Shown one piece after another: positions 16,714 to 25,737 of a stretch of 64,000 bases of DNA. Below the pieces are notes generated by a model. The model saw only the letters and a list, made by a program, of their open reading frames with translations, was not told the DNA's origin and did not search any database. Numbering within the stretch: the first letter of the stretch is position 1; each line of letters opens with the position of its first letter. The stretch covers positions 62,001 through 126,000 of the forward strand of contig NZ_CP104145.1 in NCBI RefSeq assembly GCF_025200715.1, given 5' to 3'. The stretch is from Rhizobium sullae. Lineage in GTDB: Bacteria > Pseudomonadota > Alphaproteobacteria > Rhizobiales > Rhizobiaceae. The position numbers and the translations under genes are program-made.

Positions 16714-17311
16714 GATAGCGACACTGTCCACGACGATGGGAGCGGCCGGAAAGGCAGCGCCTGCCATCGAAGCCTTTGCGAGTGAAGGAAAGGGTCGTCT
16801 GCTCGGCATCTTCTTTGCCGATATCGGTGCGTTGAACCGCGTGCTTGTGCTGCGCGGTTTCGATACGCCGGCCGACTACGATGCGGAACGTGACCGCACG
16901 CTGCGCGCGTCCAATCCCTTCGGTTCGGCCGAATGGCTGACGGCACTCAGCCTGGAAGGCTACGAACCGTTTCCCTTTCTCCCGCCGGTCGAGACCGGCA
17001 CTTTCGGGCCTGCCTACGAATTCCGCACCTATATCCTTAAGACGGGCGGACTGGAGCCGACAATCCGTGCCTGGGAGGCGGCGGTTCCGCCACGCAGCGA
17101 ACTGTCCAAACTGACCATCTGCCTCTATGGCATCGATGGCCGGCCGCGCATGACGCATATCTGGCCCTATGCATCCGTCAACGACCGCGGCCAGATCCGC
17201 GCGGATTCCGTCGCCAAGGGCATATGGCCACCGAAAGGCGGCCCGGACTGGCTGACCACCGACATGCATTCCACCATCGCCTACCCAACGGCAAACTCTC
17301 CATTGAAGTAA
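16700..17311 (+). CDS. NIPSNAP-family (ferredoxin-like fold) protein
   Basis: A 203-residue protein with two NIPSNAP-like halves. The second begins YEFRTYILKTGGLEPTIRAWEAAVPPR and ends with MTHIWPYASVNDR, the typical 'L/I-x-x-I-W-x-Y' signature. The ATG at 16700 follows AAAGGA and overlaps the end of the FAD gene by 14 bp. In catabolic operons these small dimeric alpha/beta barrels serve as monooxygenase-like or isomerase partners, but no reaction can be assigned. It is the last gene of the plus-strand operon; no clear terminator follows. Confidence 0.8.
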   Translation: MQRYEIATLSTTMGAAGKAAPAIEAFASEGKGRLLGIFFADIGALNRVLVLRGFDTPADYDAERDRTLRASNPFGSAEWLTALSLEGYEPFPFLPPVETGTFGPAYEFRTYILKTGGLEPTIRAWEAAVPPRSELSKLTICLYGIDGRPRMTHIWPYASVNDRGQIRADSVAKGIWPPKGGPDWLTTDMHSTIAYPTANSPLK

Positions 17312-17634
17312 CCGCCATTGGATCCGTCGCTCCGGCTTGGCTTCTTGGCGGGGCGATTTGAAACTGCTGACTATGCTGATGTTTGAGAATGAACTATCAC
17401 ACACTAACCATGCAAATACAGTTAGTCGCTGAGGGTCTGATGTGGCTTATGGTGGTAACTGTTCCATGCGATCGTCGCCTGGAGCGGAATTCGGTGGATT
17501 GGGATATGCAGATCAGTTCCATAAATCTGCTTATGCGATATGTTATAACATAACGTTGGATATAGCAACTCGAACGCGGCCCTCCTCATTCGAGCAGCTG
17601 GTGGATACACCGGCATGGACATCTGCTGCGCTCA

Positions 17635-17766
17635 GTGCTCGAAGCCCACGTCGATGTGATCAACCCCGCGAACAATGACGACTGTCTCAACGTCATGGTG
17701 GCTGCGTACCACAAGGAATGGATCAAGCTCGCGGATGATGGCGTAAAGGGCCCGGTGACATCATAG
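17635..17766 (+). pseudogene. Unidentified C-terminal gene remnant
   Basis: The 324-bp gap after the operon (17312-17634) holds nothing recognisable. From 17635 a 43-codon frame reads as natural protein (LEAHVDVINPANNDDCLNVM, AAYHKEWIKLADDGVKG) and stops at TAG 17764-17766. It has no start site of its own and abuts Tn3-type debris, so I take it as the tail of a gene cut by transposition. I do not recognise the family. Confidence 0.3.
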
Positions 17767-17795
17767 CTCGATTTTTTGGCCACCAAACCGAACAT

Positions 17796-18383
17796 TTAGG
17801 GAACGGCGCGTAGCGGGGTCGAGGCGCTGGCTCTGTCCTGCGCGACGACGCGGCTGATGGTTGCGCGATGGACGCGGAATATTCTGGCAATGTCGGCGGC
17901 ACTTCTGCCGGCGTCAAGCATGGCTCGGACCTCGATCTTCTGATCGGACGTGAGCTTGGGTTGACGACCACCAACGCGGCCATGCGCGCGGGCATTCTTC
18001 AGGCCGGCCTGGGTACGCTCTTTGACCATGGCGCGCTCAAATTCTGCAAAGGAGCCAAGCATTTGCATCATCATTCGGCCGGCCGGGCCGGCAGTCTCGA
18101 TCGCTTCGGTCAGAGAGCGGAACGCGGCGCCAGCTTTGTCGAGCTGTTCCAGGACATGAAGCAGATCCTTGAGGGAGCGCGACAGTCGATCGAGCTTCCA
18201 GACCACCAGGACGTCGCCGGCGCGCACCTGGTCGAGAAGCCGATGGAGTTCCGGCCTGTCCCAACGACCACCCGAGGCCTTCTCCTCGAACACACGTTCG
18301 CACCCGGCGGCCTTGAGAGCCGCGACCTGGGCGGCGGTGTCCTGGTCGTCTGCTTTGGAGACCCTCGCATAGCCCAGAATCAT
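17796..18383 (-). CDS. tnpR: Tn3-family serine resolvase
   Basis: A 195-residue serine recombinase. The N-terminal catalytic domain starts MILGYARVSKADDQ with the nucleophile Ser9, and has VVWKLDRLSRSLKDLL and GRMMMQMLGSFAEFERAMVKERT. The C-terminal helix-turn-helix is RSAADIARIFRVHRATISRVV. It resolves cointegrates at a res site; a dyad lies directly upstream. The gene looks intact although its transposase partner is truncated. Confidence 0.92.
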   Translation of the reverse strand: MILGYARVSKADDQDTAAQVAALKAAGCERVFEEKASGGRWDRPELHRLLDQVRAGDVLVVWKLDRLSRSLKDLLHVLEQLDKAGAAFRSLTEAIETAGPAGRMMMQMLGSFAEFERAMVKERTQAGLKNARAHGRVGGRQPKLTSDQKIEVRAMLDAGRSAADIARIFRVHRATISRVVAQDRASASTPLRAVP

Positions 18384-18389
18384 CGCACA

Positions 18390-18425
18390 AACCTGTTGCC
18401 TTGACGTTTAATTTGGCAACAGGTT
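18390..18425. promoter_or_regulatory. 11-bp inverted repeat upstream of tnpR, probable res subsite/operator
   Basis: AACCTGTTGCC (18390-18400) and its exact complement GGCAACAGGTT (18415-18425) are separated by 14 bp and end seven bases before the tnpR ATG. Resolvases bind such dyads between tnpA and tnpR both to recombine and to repress their own promoter. The position fits a res subsite; binding is inferred. Confidence 0.5.
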
Positions 18426-18491
18426 TTCGCCCATGCCAAACCCTTGATTTTTGGTGAGCCGCCGGAACGTAGCCGCCGATAGCACACTGCT

Positions 18492-19040
18492 TTACGCTGC
18501 AAGAGCGGGCTCGAACGCAATGCGCTGCTCCATGTCCGGATCGAACTCGCCATATGGATTGACGTGGCCATAGATCATCGGCGTCAACCCTCGCCAATCT
18601 TCCTCCGTCATCCGGCCCGCCCAAGCCGGCTCCGAGAGGATCTGCTGCAACATCAGGATATTCACATAGACCAGACAGTTCTGCAGCAAATGCAGGCCCA
18701 GCACCGAGAGCTCCTGATCCTCCAGGCGGTTGCTCGATATCTCACCGCCCTTGCCGAAAAAGATAAAGCCGTTGGCGCTGTTCCAGTTCTCGACCACGTT
18801 CAATCCTTCGTGGATCTCACGACGGAACGCTTCCTCGGCCAGATAGCGGCACAGGAATATGGTTTTGACGGCGCGTCCGAGCTCGGACAACGCATCATAG
18901 GTCGGGTGCTTGACGGCCGCCCGGGCAAACCGGCGCAGGATCGCCTCCGGCTCGGCGGTCCGGCTGCGGAGCGCGGCCGTGTATTTGATCATCTGATCGT
19001 ACTGCTTCTCGATCAGCTCCCAATCTATTGTCTTGGTCAG
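18492..19040 (-). pseudogene. tnpA: Tn3-family transposase, C-terminal fragment
   Basis: The frame from about 19040 to the stop at 18492 reads [63 protein letters not shown] and [16 protein letters not shown], the classical C-terminal end of Tn3-type TnpA (DDE domain end). The N-terminal ~800 residues are missing. Translation now runs in from the end of an IS5 transposase, producing a hybrid open frame beginning at 19163. It shares the resolvase's orientation, so both come from one transposon. Confidence 0.85.
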
Positions 19041-19954
19041 GGTCGCTTCAGTCTTCTGATTGTCAAAATCTCGCGCTTTGAGTTTGGGCCCGATCACAGC
19101 CTTCCATCGACCCATCTGGGTCTCAGCGCGACTGCGCTTGTTTAGCCGGTGGATTTCTGCCATGCCATCCGCCCTTTGGTCTGCATTTCTGCAATATGGC
19201 GATCGCGGACAGATGGAACCAGCACCGATTGAGGGCTGGCAACGGCAGTCTTGGGAGGTGGGATAATGACCTCCACGATCTCACCAAAGCGTGTCGCCAG
19301 AAGATCTCGGCTTGGCGTTCCATCATAGGCACCGTCGGCAATGAACTTCTCGACGGCGCCACCGATCTGGTCCAGAAGTCCTGGTAACGCTGTCGGATCG
19401 CCGACATCAGCCACGGTCAGATCGGAACAAACAATCTCACCGCTGACAAGATTGAGACCAAGGTGCAGTTTGCGCCATCTTTTGCGTTTGGCCTTGGTTT
19501 TGTGCTTGTTTTCCAGCCACTCGCCCTCGCCGAAGACCTTCAAGCCGGTGCTGTCGACAACCAGATCGACCGGACCTGATGTTGTGGCTCGGGACTTTGT
19601 CGACGGCAACGCCAGCCCTTTGCTCCGGCGAGACAGGGTGGAGAAGTCAGGCACGGCAATATCGAACCCCATCAGCGCCGCGACACTGCGCATCAAGCCT
19701 TGGGTCTGGCGTAGCGCCAGCCCGTAGACGACGCGCAGGGTCAAGCACAACGTAATCGCCAGATCCGAGTATTTCGGCTGACCACCCCGCGATGTCCGCC
19801 TCCGCGCCGTCCATAAAGACAGGGCCTCATCCTTCACCCAGATGGTCAAATCACCACGTTGACGCAGGCTTTCATTATATGCCGGCCAATTCGTCACTTG
19901 ATATTTCTGCTTGGCAATCTTGTCCCGCCGATCGGCATTGAACGTGTGCGGCAT
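19041..19954 (-). pseudogene. IS5-family transposase, frameshifted and 3'-truncated
   Basis: The first 270 codons encode an IS5-group DDE transposase: ISLW-like N-terminus, LTLRVVYGLALRQTQGLM, VVDSTGLKV (first Asp), ADGAYDG (second Asp) and RDRHIAEM. At about 19143 a single missing base turns GGC-TAC-AAC into GGC-TAA, so the expected ending ([18 protein letters not shown], with the catalytic Glu in RAET) lies in another frame. The coding sequence then breaks off into Tn3 tnpA near 19041 before the normal IS5 end. It should be inactive. Confidence 0.8.
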
Positions 19955-20475
19955 CGTCGAAATCCGGATCAGGAGACTGAAAACAACCGCTCAATATTAG
20001 TCGCCGGGTGATCCACGCAACAACGCCCAATTCCACGGTGTAGATCCCCTTGTCCCTCCTGCGTTCAGTGCAGAAGGAAGATAGGTGGCCGGGTTCTACT
20101 CCGCCCCTACGGCGAGATTATCGCGCCGTTACCGTGGCCGACTTTTGCACCGGCGCTCTCAAACGTTATCTTCATCTGGTTCACTCGCCGGAGTTTCAGC
20201 TTGTACACGGCGCACCTGAACATCAGTCCGGCGTCTGATCCTTTCGTCTGGTCACCTCCTCAACTCCGATGTCTTCTGTCGCAATTGCGAAGGGGTAGGC
20301 GAAGGGAATCGGGTTCGCAGGATCGCGCCGTCGGCAATCGGCGCACCCGGCAGCCTTCGCCGGCGCTGTCTATCCTGCACGTGACGAGAAAGGGGCTGGC
20401 CGAAGACGAACAGGCCGGCATCTGCGATCCACGCTGATGCCGGCCGAGATGGGCGGAACTTGGCAGGGGAAAAAG
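19955..20475. other. Intergenic, no recognised gene
   Basis: This 521-bp stretch between the IS5 transposase start and the small minus-strand gene contains the unmapped 5' end of the IS and otherwise only short open frames on both strands without ribosome sites or recognisable translations. I see no supportable feature in it. Confidence 0.5.
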
Positions 20476-20820
20476 CTATCCGTGGATATAGGCAGCGGAC
20501 AGCGGTCCGAGCTGCGCCGAGATCTGTCGCCACCTCGCCGGCTGCGCGCCGGTGCGGGAAATCATCGCTTCGATCAAGCCGGTCGATACCGCATGCTTCA
20601 GTTTGGGGTCACCGCTTCGCATGCCGAGCTCGATCAGCTCGAATACCCTCTGGCGGTCTTCAAGCGATGAAAAACGCTCGGCGATCAGCCATCCCATATC
20701 CGAATAGAGGGCGTGCATGGCGGAGAGATCGATCGGCTGGCCGGTTGTCGATCCTGCTTCCAGGGCCGGCGCCCCAGGTATGTTCTGCGTCAGTTCGGAT
20801 GTGATTGTGCTGGTATCCAT
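20476..20820 (-). CDS. Small helical protein, DUF7674-like
   Basis: A 114-residue protein starting MDTSTITSELTQNIPG, with AAGGAA about 7 bases before the ATG. After a variable N-terminus it forms a helix bundle: MGWLIAERFSSLEDRQRVFELI, ELGMRSGDPKLKHAVSTGLIEAM. The 'E...GD..., TG..E.L' pattern is that of the DUF7674 group, small proteins often adjacent to toxins or regulators. It lies 49 bp downstream of an HTH gene in the same direction. Function unknown. Confidence 0.5.
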   Translation of the reverse strand: MDTSTITSELTQNIPGAPALEAGSTTGQPIDLSAMHALYSDMGWLIAERFSSLEDRQRVFELIELGMRSGDPKLKHAVSTGLIEAMISRTGAQPARWRQISAQLGPLSAAYIHG

Positions 20821-20869
20821 CGATGTCGTTCCTTGTCCTGCTGAAATCGTTTGGCGCGGCCGTTGGCCG

Positions 20870-21160
20870 TCAGTCCGGACGAAAGGCAGAAACGTTGTCA
20901 CTGGTGATCCAGGTTGGCCCTTCGCCACGTCCGCTGACGAGCCACGCCAGGCTGACCCCGAGCGCTTCGGCAATCATCACGAGGCGGTCGGGGAAGGGAG
21001 CGTCACGATCGTTTTCCCAGTCGATCCAGGTGCCTGCCGCGATGCCGATTGCGAGGGAGGCGGCTTCGACCGACAGGCCGTTCGCGTCGCGCCCCAGCGA
21101 TATCCGGCCGCCGATGGTGTCGTCAGTCGTGTAGAACGTGTCCGGGCTGTCGATATACAA
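20870..21160 (-). CDS. XRE-like helix-turn-helix protein with TTG start
   Basis: A 96-residue protein whose centre is a lambda-repressor-like domain: GGRISLGRDANGLSVEAASLAIG, then WIDWENDRDAPFPDRLVMIAEALGVSLAWLVSGRGEGP, the classic helix 4-5 pattern of Cro/C1-type regulators. The only start with a ribosome site is TTG at 21160 preceded by CAGGAGCG. It sits 70 bp after the betaine-binding-protein gene, and the small helical protein follows. It may regulate that pair or the transporter. Confidence 0.65.
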   Translation of the reverse strand: MYIDSPDTFYTTDDTIGGRISLGRDANGLSVEAASLAIGIAAGTWIDWENDRDAPFPDRLVMIAEALGVSLAWLVSGRGEGPTWITSDNVSAFRPD

Positions 21161-21230
21161 CTGTCGCTCCTGCTCGATCTTGCGAAGATGCTCACCAGCA
21201 CGATGGTGCTGGGGAGCATGATGTCGGAGA

Positions 21231-22103
21231 TCAGCCTTCCTCGCCGATCCAGCTCTTCACCTGGTCGGGGTGGTCGGCAATGTACTTGTCGACTGCTTCA
21301 TCATAGGAGCTCTGCTGCGCGGTAAACATCGCCGCTTCCAGATCGGGAATCGGCAGCTTCATGCGCGACAGGAAGTCGGCAACCTTGGGATTTTCCGACT
21401 TGAAGTCCTTGCGCGCCAGAATGTCGACGTGCTCGGCTTCACCCAGCGACTTTTTCGGGTCGTCGAGGTAGCGCAGCTGGTGCTTGCCGAACATCCAGTG
21501 CGGGCTCCAGGCGGTGGCCACGAACCACTTTTCGCCGCGCACGGCGCGATCGACGGTGGTCAGCATGCCGGCTTCGCTGGAGATCTGCAGCTTGTAGCCG
21601 CCCAGCCCGTAATCCTTCTCGGCCTTCTCCGACAGGCGCGTTAGGCCGGCGCCGGGGTCGATGCCCTGGATGGTGCCGGAGAGCTTCTTCTGGACGTCTT
21701 CCTTCTTGAGATCCTCGATCGAGCCGATCTGGTCTGCGGGAATGTAGTCCGGGACGACCCAGCCGAGCTTGGCGCCGTCATAGACGGTGCCGAGCGTCTC
21801 GACCTTCTCCTTGACCTTGGCATAATAGTCCGCATGGGTCTGCGGCAGCCAGGCCATCATCATCGCATCGAGATCGCCGCGGCCGACACCCTGGTAGAGC
21901 GGCGCCACGTCTGCCTGCACAAGCTCGACCTTCTGGTTGAGCTTGGTCTCGATCAGCCTGGCAGCGAGCTTAGTGACGAATTCGGCGTCGGACCATGCGG
22001 CCCAGCCGATCTTCACCGGCTTGGCATCCGCAGCCATGGTCGCTGTGACGGTGCCAACGAGAAGGGCGGCGGCGAGGCCGAGGGTTGCGAGTGTTTTGAA
22101 CAT
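21231..22103 (-). CDS. proX: Glycine betaine/proline-type ABC transporter substrate-binding protein (OpuAC/ProX)
   Basis: A 290-residue periplasmic protein. AAAGGAG precedes the ATG at 22103; residues 1-24 are a Sec signal peptide ending TATMAADA. The mature protein starts VKIGWAAWSDAEFVTKLAARL and contains DVAPLYQGVGRGDLDAMMMAWLP and WSPHWMFGKHQLRYLDDPK, where aromatic residues form the cage for a quaternary ammonium group in this family. Third gene of a proV-proW-proX operon. The exact ligand (glycine betaine, proline betaine or choline) is not decidable here. Confidence 0.88.
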   Translation of the reverse strand: MFKTLATLGLAAALLVGTVTATMAADAKPVKIGWAAWSDAEFVTKLAARLIETKLNQKVELVQADVAPLYQGVGRGDLDAMMMAWLPQTHADYYAKVKEKVETLGTVYDGAKLGWVVPDYIPADQIGSIEDLKKEDVQKKLSGTIQGIDPGAGLTRLSEKAEKDYGLGGYKLQISSEAGMLTTVDRAVRGEKWFVATAWSPHWMFGKHQLRYLDDPKKSLGEAEHVDILARKDFKSENPKVADFLSRMKLPIPDLEAAMFTAQQSSYDEAVDKYIADHPDQVKSWIGEEG

Positions 22104-22167
22104 ATGTGCTCCTTTTGTGAAGGTTCGCATTAGACGGGTCGTTGCCCGCATTGGTCTGACGCGGGGA

Positions 22168-23049
22168 TCAGGCGGTAGCGGTCGCCAGTTCCTCGCGCTC
22201 GGTCTTGCGGAACAGTCCCAGCCAGAAGGCGGCGCGGGGTTTTCCGAGGCTCTGGGTGATCCGGTCGAGAATGACGGCCAGGATGACAACGGCGATACCG
22301 CCTTCGAAGCCGGTGCCGACATCGAGACGCTGGATGCCCGTCAGTACCGTGTTGCCGATGCCACCGGCACCGATCATCGAGGCGATCACCACCATCGACA
22401 GCGACAACATGATCGTCTGGTTGATGCCGGCCATGATCGAGGGCAGGGCATTCGGCAACTGCACCTTGAAGAGCAACTGCGTAGCGGTGCAGCCGAAGGC
22501 ATTGCCGGCCTCGATGAATTCGCCATCCACCTGGCGGATGCCGAGATTGGTGAGGCGGGCCACCGGTGGCATCGAGAAGATCACCGTGGCGATCGCGCCG
22601 GGTACGGCACCGAGGCCGAAGAACATCGCGGCCGGGATCAGGTAGACGAAGGCCGGCATGGTCTGCATCAGGTCCAGAACAGGGCGCACGAAGGCGGCGA
22701 CGGAATCCTTGCGCGCCATGGAGATGCCGAGCGGCAGGCCGACCAGCATGGCGATCAGCGTCGAGGCGATCACCAGCGATAGCGTCTCCATCATCGGGCC
22801 CCAGAGGGCGATGTGATTGACGAGCAGCAGGCCGAGCGCGGTGAACACCGCAAAGCCGATGCCGACACGCCAGAGCGACAGGATCACGAAGATCGCGATG
22901 CCGACAGGCATGGGGATAGCCAGCAGGGCATTCTGGATGCCATCCGTGACGAAGCCGATGGTCGCGGCGATGGCGTCCAGCAGCGGTGAGAAATTGTCGA
23001 GGACGTAATTGACGGCAGCGTCGATGCCGTTTCCGATATCGAAGTTCAT
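22168..23049 (-). CDS. proW: Betaine/proline-type ABC transporter permease (ProW)
   Basis: A 293-residue membrane protein with about six to seven helices. The EAA-type loop is RLTNLGIRQVDGEFIEAGNAFGCT, which contacts the ATPase, and the conserved PALVYLIP-like run is MQTMPAFVYLIPAAMFFGLG. It starts 22 bp after the ProV stop and ends 64 bp before ProX. It forms the channel of the importer for compatible solutes, used for osmoprotection or as carbon and nitrogen source in rhizobia. Confidence 0.9.
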   Translation of the reverse strand: MNFDIGNGIDAAVNYVLDNFSPLLDAIAATIGFVTDGIQNALLAIPMPVGIAIFVILSLWRVGIGFAVFTALGLLLVNHIALWGPMMETLSLVIASTLIAMLVGLPLGISMARKDSVAAFVRPVLDLMQTMPAFVYLIPAAMFFGLGAVPGAIATVIFSMPPVARLTNLGIRQVDGEFIEAGNAFGCTATQLLFKVQLPNALPSIMAGINQTIMLSLSMVVIASMIGAGGIGNTVLTGIQRLDVGTGFEGGIAVVILAVILDRITQSLGKPRAAFWLGLFRKTEREELATATA

Positions 23050-23071
23050 AGTATATCCGATGTGTTTGGGG

Positions 23072-24304
23072 TCAGCTGGCGCGATCGAGCGTTTCGAGCA
23101 GCGCCGACTTGCTGATGGAGCCGATATAGCGGTTGCGATCGCAGACGACGGGTACCGGCCATGGGCTGGCGGCGACCTTGCCGAGCACGTTCGACAAAGG
23201 CTCGGAAGCCGGAATGGCCTGGATCTCGGTCAGGAAAGCGCCGCGATAGGGGTCGGCTGCCTTGGCCCGCATCTTCTCGATCAGCGAAGTTTGGCTGATC
23301 ATGCCGTGATAGGTCTTGTCGCGGCCGAGGATGATCGCGTATTCACGATCGTAATTCTTCATTCGCTCGAGCGCTGCGGCAGCGGACACGCCTTCGCGCT
23401 CGATGATCGTCACCTGCGACTTGCGGGCAACATCGCCGGCCTTGAAGACATGGGCGACATCGACATTGCGGAAGAACGAGCGAACATAGTCGTTGGCCGG
23501 CTGGGTGACGATTTCGTCGGGCGTGCCGACCTGCACGACATTGCCGTTCTGCATGATGCAGATCCGGTCGCCGATGCGCATCGCCTCGTCGAGATCGTGG
23601 CTGACGAAAACGATGGTGCGGCTGTGTTCCGACTGCAGGCGAACCAGTTCGTCCTGCATTTCCGTGCGGATCAGCGGGTCGAGGGCCGAGAAGGCTTCGT
23701 CCATCAGCAGGATCGTCGGCTCGCTGGCCAGTGCGCGGGCGAGGCCGACGCGCTGCTTCATGCCACCGGAGAGCTGGTCCGGGCGGCTGTCGGCATAGCC
23801 ATCGAGGCCGACAGCCTTCAGCGCCGCCAGTGCCTTCTGCTTGCGGCCGGCCTCGCCGACACCGGCGACTTCGAGACCGAAGGCGGCGTTGTTGAGGACC
23901 GTGCGGTTCGGCAGCAGTGCAACGGATTGGAAGACCATGCTGATGTCGCGGCGGCGAAGCGCGATCAGCTCGCTGCGCGACATGCCGGTGATGTCGCGGC
24001 CATCGATCTCGATCGATCCGGAACTCGGTTCGATCAGTCGGTTGAGAAGGCGCAGCAGCGTTGATTTGCCGGAGCCCGACAGGCCCATGATCACGAATAT
24101 CTCGCCGGCACGAATATCGAAACTGGCGTCGTTGACGCCGATCGAGCAGCCCGTTGCTGCATGAATTTCAGACTTGGTCTTTCCGGCCCGCAGTAGTGCG
24201 AAGGCTTTTTTCGGATGCTCGCCGAAGACTTTGTAGATGTTCTTGAGGCTGATCTTGGTCGTTGCCGATTGTGTCGGCGCGTCTTTTTCAGTTGCAGAAT
24301 TCAT
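23072..24304 (-). CDS. proV: Betaine/proline-type ABC transporter ATP-binding protein with CBS domains (ProV)
   Basis: A 410-residue ATPase. An N-terminal ProV-specific segment (IYKVFGEHPKKAFALLRAGK) is followed by Walker A MGLSGSGKST, Q-loop VFQSVALLPNRTV, signature LSGGMKQRVGLARAL, Walker B ILLMDEAFSALDP and the switch His in FVSHDLDEA. The C-terminal ~130 residues carry two CBS motifs (second: VVCDRNRYIGSISKSAL), which in OpuA-type transporters sense ionic strength or cyclic di-AMP. It is the first gene of the operon, so the promoter lies upstream of 24304. Confidence 0.92.
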   Translation of the reverse strand: MNSATEKDAPTQSATTKISLKNIYKVFGEHPKKAFALLRAGKTKSEIHAATGCSIGVNDASFDIRAGEIFVIMGLSGSGKSTLLRLLNRLIEPSSGSIEIDGRDITGMSRSELIALRRRDISMVFQSVALLPNRTVLNNAAFGLEVAGVGEAGRKQKALAALKAVGLDGYADSRPDQLSGGMKQRVGLARALASEPTILLMDEAFSALDPLIRTEMQDELVRLQSEHSRTIVFVSHDLDEAMRIGDRICIMQNGNVVQVGTPDEIVTQPANDYVRSFFRNVDVAHVFKAGDVARKSQVTIIEREGVSAAAALERMKNYDREYAIILGRDKTYHGMISQTSLIEKMRAKAADPYRGAFLTEIQAIPASEPLSNVLGKVAASPWPVPVVCDRNRYIGSISKSALLETLDRAS

Positions 24305-24610
24305 ATAATTTGGGCGCCGAGCTCAAGAGGCCAGGCATTCTCCTTTTTTAGCCGATGCTTGTCGAGACGACAGTATCTGCTGCGCACTTCCAAGTGTCGG
24401 CTGTATTTTCAACGTAGCAAAGCGCTATTGATTTAATCACTTATCTGGCCATCCAAGTATGGCTCTGTCATCATGGCAATCATCGACAGTAACGTCTGCG
24501 TTCGGCGCTTCATGTTCCTTCGAAACCAGCGCTTCGGCGGAGAAGTTGAACGTTATGTAGGTGGATATACGCTCGATGTCCATAAAAAAATGAAATTTAT
24601 TGCCCGCGGG
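24305..24610. other. Upstream region of the proVWX operon
   Basis: About 300 bp of AT-richer sequence lies between proV and an IS6-type remnant. It must carry the operon promoter, but I could not single out -35/-10 boxes. A 48-codon plus-strand frame at 24473-24619 has no ribosome site and is not called. Confidence 0.4.
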
Positions 24611-24930
24611 TCATTGTGATGGCGCAAAAATAGGCCGTTTTGGGCTTCTGCGACCCTGGCGTTGTGGGAGGCTTCGGGTGCATCCAGCGCTGGGTTGCGA
24701 AACGCGTGTGTCGCAAAGCGGTCGGCCGAACGCGTTGAGCTGAAATACGTTCTGCTCTTCACGCCTTATTGCCTTTTGAAGTCCGAAGAGACGCGCGAGC
24801 AGATCGTTCTGATCATTGACGGTCCACTCTCCGGAGAAGCCAAACCCTTTTCGCAGCCACAGTATCGCTTCGAACCCTGCGATAGTTCGACGCGCGGTTT
24901 TGAAGGATTGGAATCCGCCGATCTTCGGCA
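24611..24930 (-). pseudogene. IS6-family (IS240-like) transposase C-terminal remnant
   Basis: From 24930 downward the minus strand encodes FQSFKTARRTIAGFEAILWL, RKGFGFSGEWTVNDQNDLLA and RLFGLQKA. That is the C-terminal end of an IS6-family transposase (F-x-S-x-x-T/A-x-x-x-I-x-G-x-E motif) of a different lineage from the adjacent 807-bp element, which cuts it off at 24931. The trailing ~50 codons to 24611 are probably read-through after loss of the normal stop. Confidence 0.55.
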
Positions 24931-25737
24931 GGCATCGTAAGCTTAACGGATGAAAGGCCAGCGAAAGACGCCATCCGCAGATATCTCTCATGCTCAGGCA
25001 ATTTTCGCCCACACGCTCATCGCCGCCGTGCGCAGTTCGCGATGGTGGCCGGAGGAGATGTCGTGGCGCGGGATTTGAAATAGGTTGGCGATCGGATCAT
25101 GGATGGAGACGAAGCGTTGTAGATGTCGCTGTGACTTGAAGCACTTCATGATCCGCTCTCGCCGCCGGACTGGTTGGTGAGAATTCTCCGCCCGATTATC
25201 AACCCTTTGTGGAAGCGATGCTCGACACCCTGCATGATCTCTCGCTTTGCTGCGCCGTAGGACTGCAGCTTGTCGGTGATCATCGCACGCGGCGACCGTC
25301 CCTGACCCTTCAAGAGCTTGCACATCAGGCGCTTGGCGGCCTTTGCATTTCGGCGGCTTTGTACGAGAACCTCCAAGACGAAACCGTCCTGATCAACTGC
25401 GCGCCACAGCCAATGCTTCTTGCCGCGGATTGAAACAACGGCATCATCGAGATGCCACTTGTCCCCAAGCCAACCGGATGATCGACGACGGATCTCGTTG
25501 GCAAAGGTGCGGCCGAATTTCTCCGCCCACAGCCGGACGGTCTGGTGCGAGACAATGATCCCACGGGCAGCCAGCAAGTCCTCGACCATTCGCAGGCTCA
25601 GAGGGAAACGGAAATAGAGCCACACGGCGTGGGCAATAACTTCAGCGGGAAAGCGATGTCGACGATAGAGTGGATCACGGTCTGTCATCAACCTTCATCG
25701 CACATCGAATTCCACATTCCGTTAAGTTGACGATGCC
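24931..25737. mobile_element. IS6-family element, copy A (807 bp), left bracket of the ietAS cassette
   Basis: The ends are imperfect inverted repeats: GGCATCGTAAGCTTAACGGA at 24931 and, read inward from 25737, GGCATCGTCAACTTAACGGA. It appears base-for-base identical to copy B at 30334-31140 and has the same orientation. No matching 8-bp target duplication is present around this copy or across the pair, which fits IS6 behaviour by replicative cointegration followed by rearrangement. Confidence 0.85.
24994..25691 (-). pseudogene. IS6-family transposase of copy A, frameshifted
   Basis: The first 170 codons (MTDRDPLYRRHRFPAEVIAH onward) encode the IS6 helix-turn-helix and the DDE core: WHLDDAVVSI (first Asp) and MITDKLQSYG (second Asp). 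After HKGL one A is missing relative to the intact relative at 32158 (HKGLNNRAENSH), so the frame ends at 25146. The third catalytic residue (Glu of NRAENSH) and the C-terminus continue in the frame that stops at 24994. I saw no convincing slippery heptamer, so this copy is probably defective. Confidence 0.75.

Noticed and set aside
22168..24304. Assignment of the ABC operon to choline (choXWV) or histidine (hutXWV) uptake
   Set aside because: Motifs fit the betaine/proline family generally; the sequence alone does not decide the ligand.
24473..24619. 48-codon plus-strand frame upstream of proV
   Set aside because: No ribosome-binding site, and it overlaps the IS6-type remnant and the operon's promoter region.
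25300..25360. Programmed -1 frameshift in the IS6 copy A and B transposases
   Set aside because: The sequence around the break (CAAAGGGTTGATAATC) has no convincing slippery heptamer in the zero frame.
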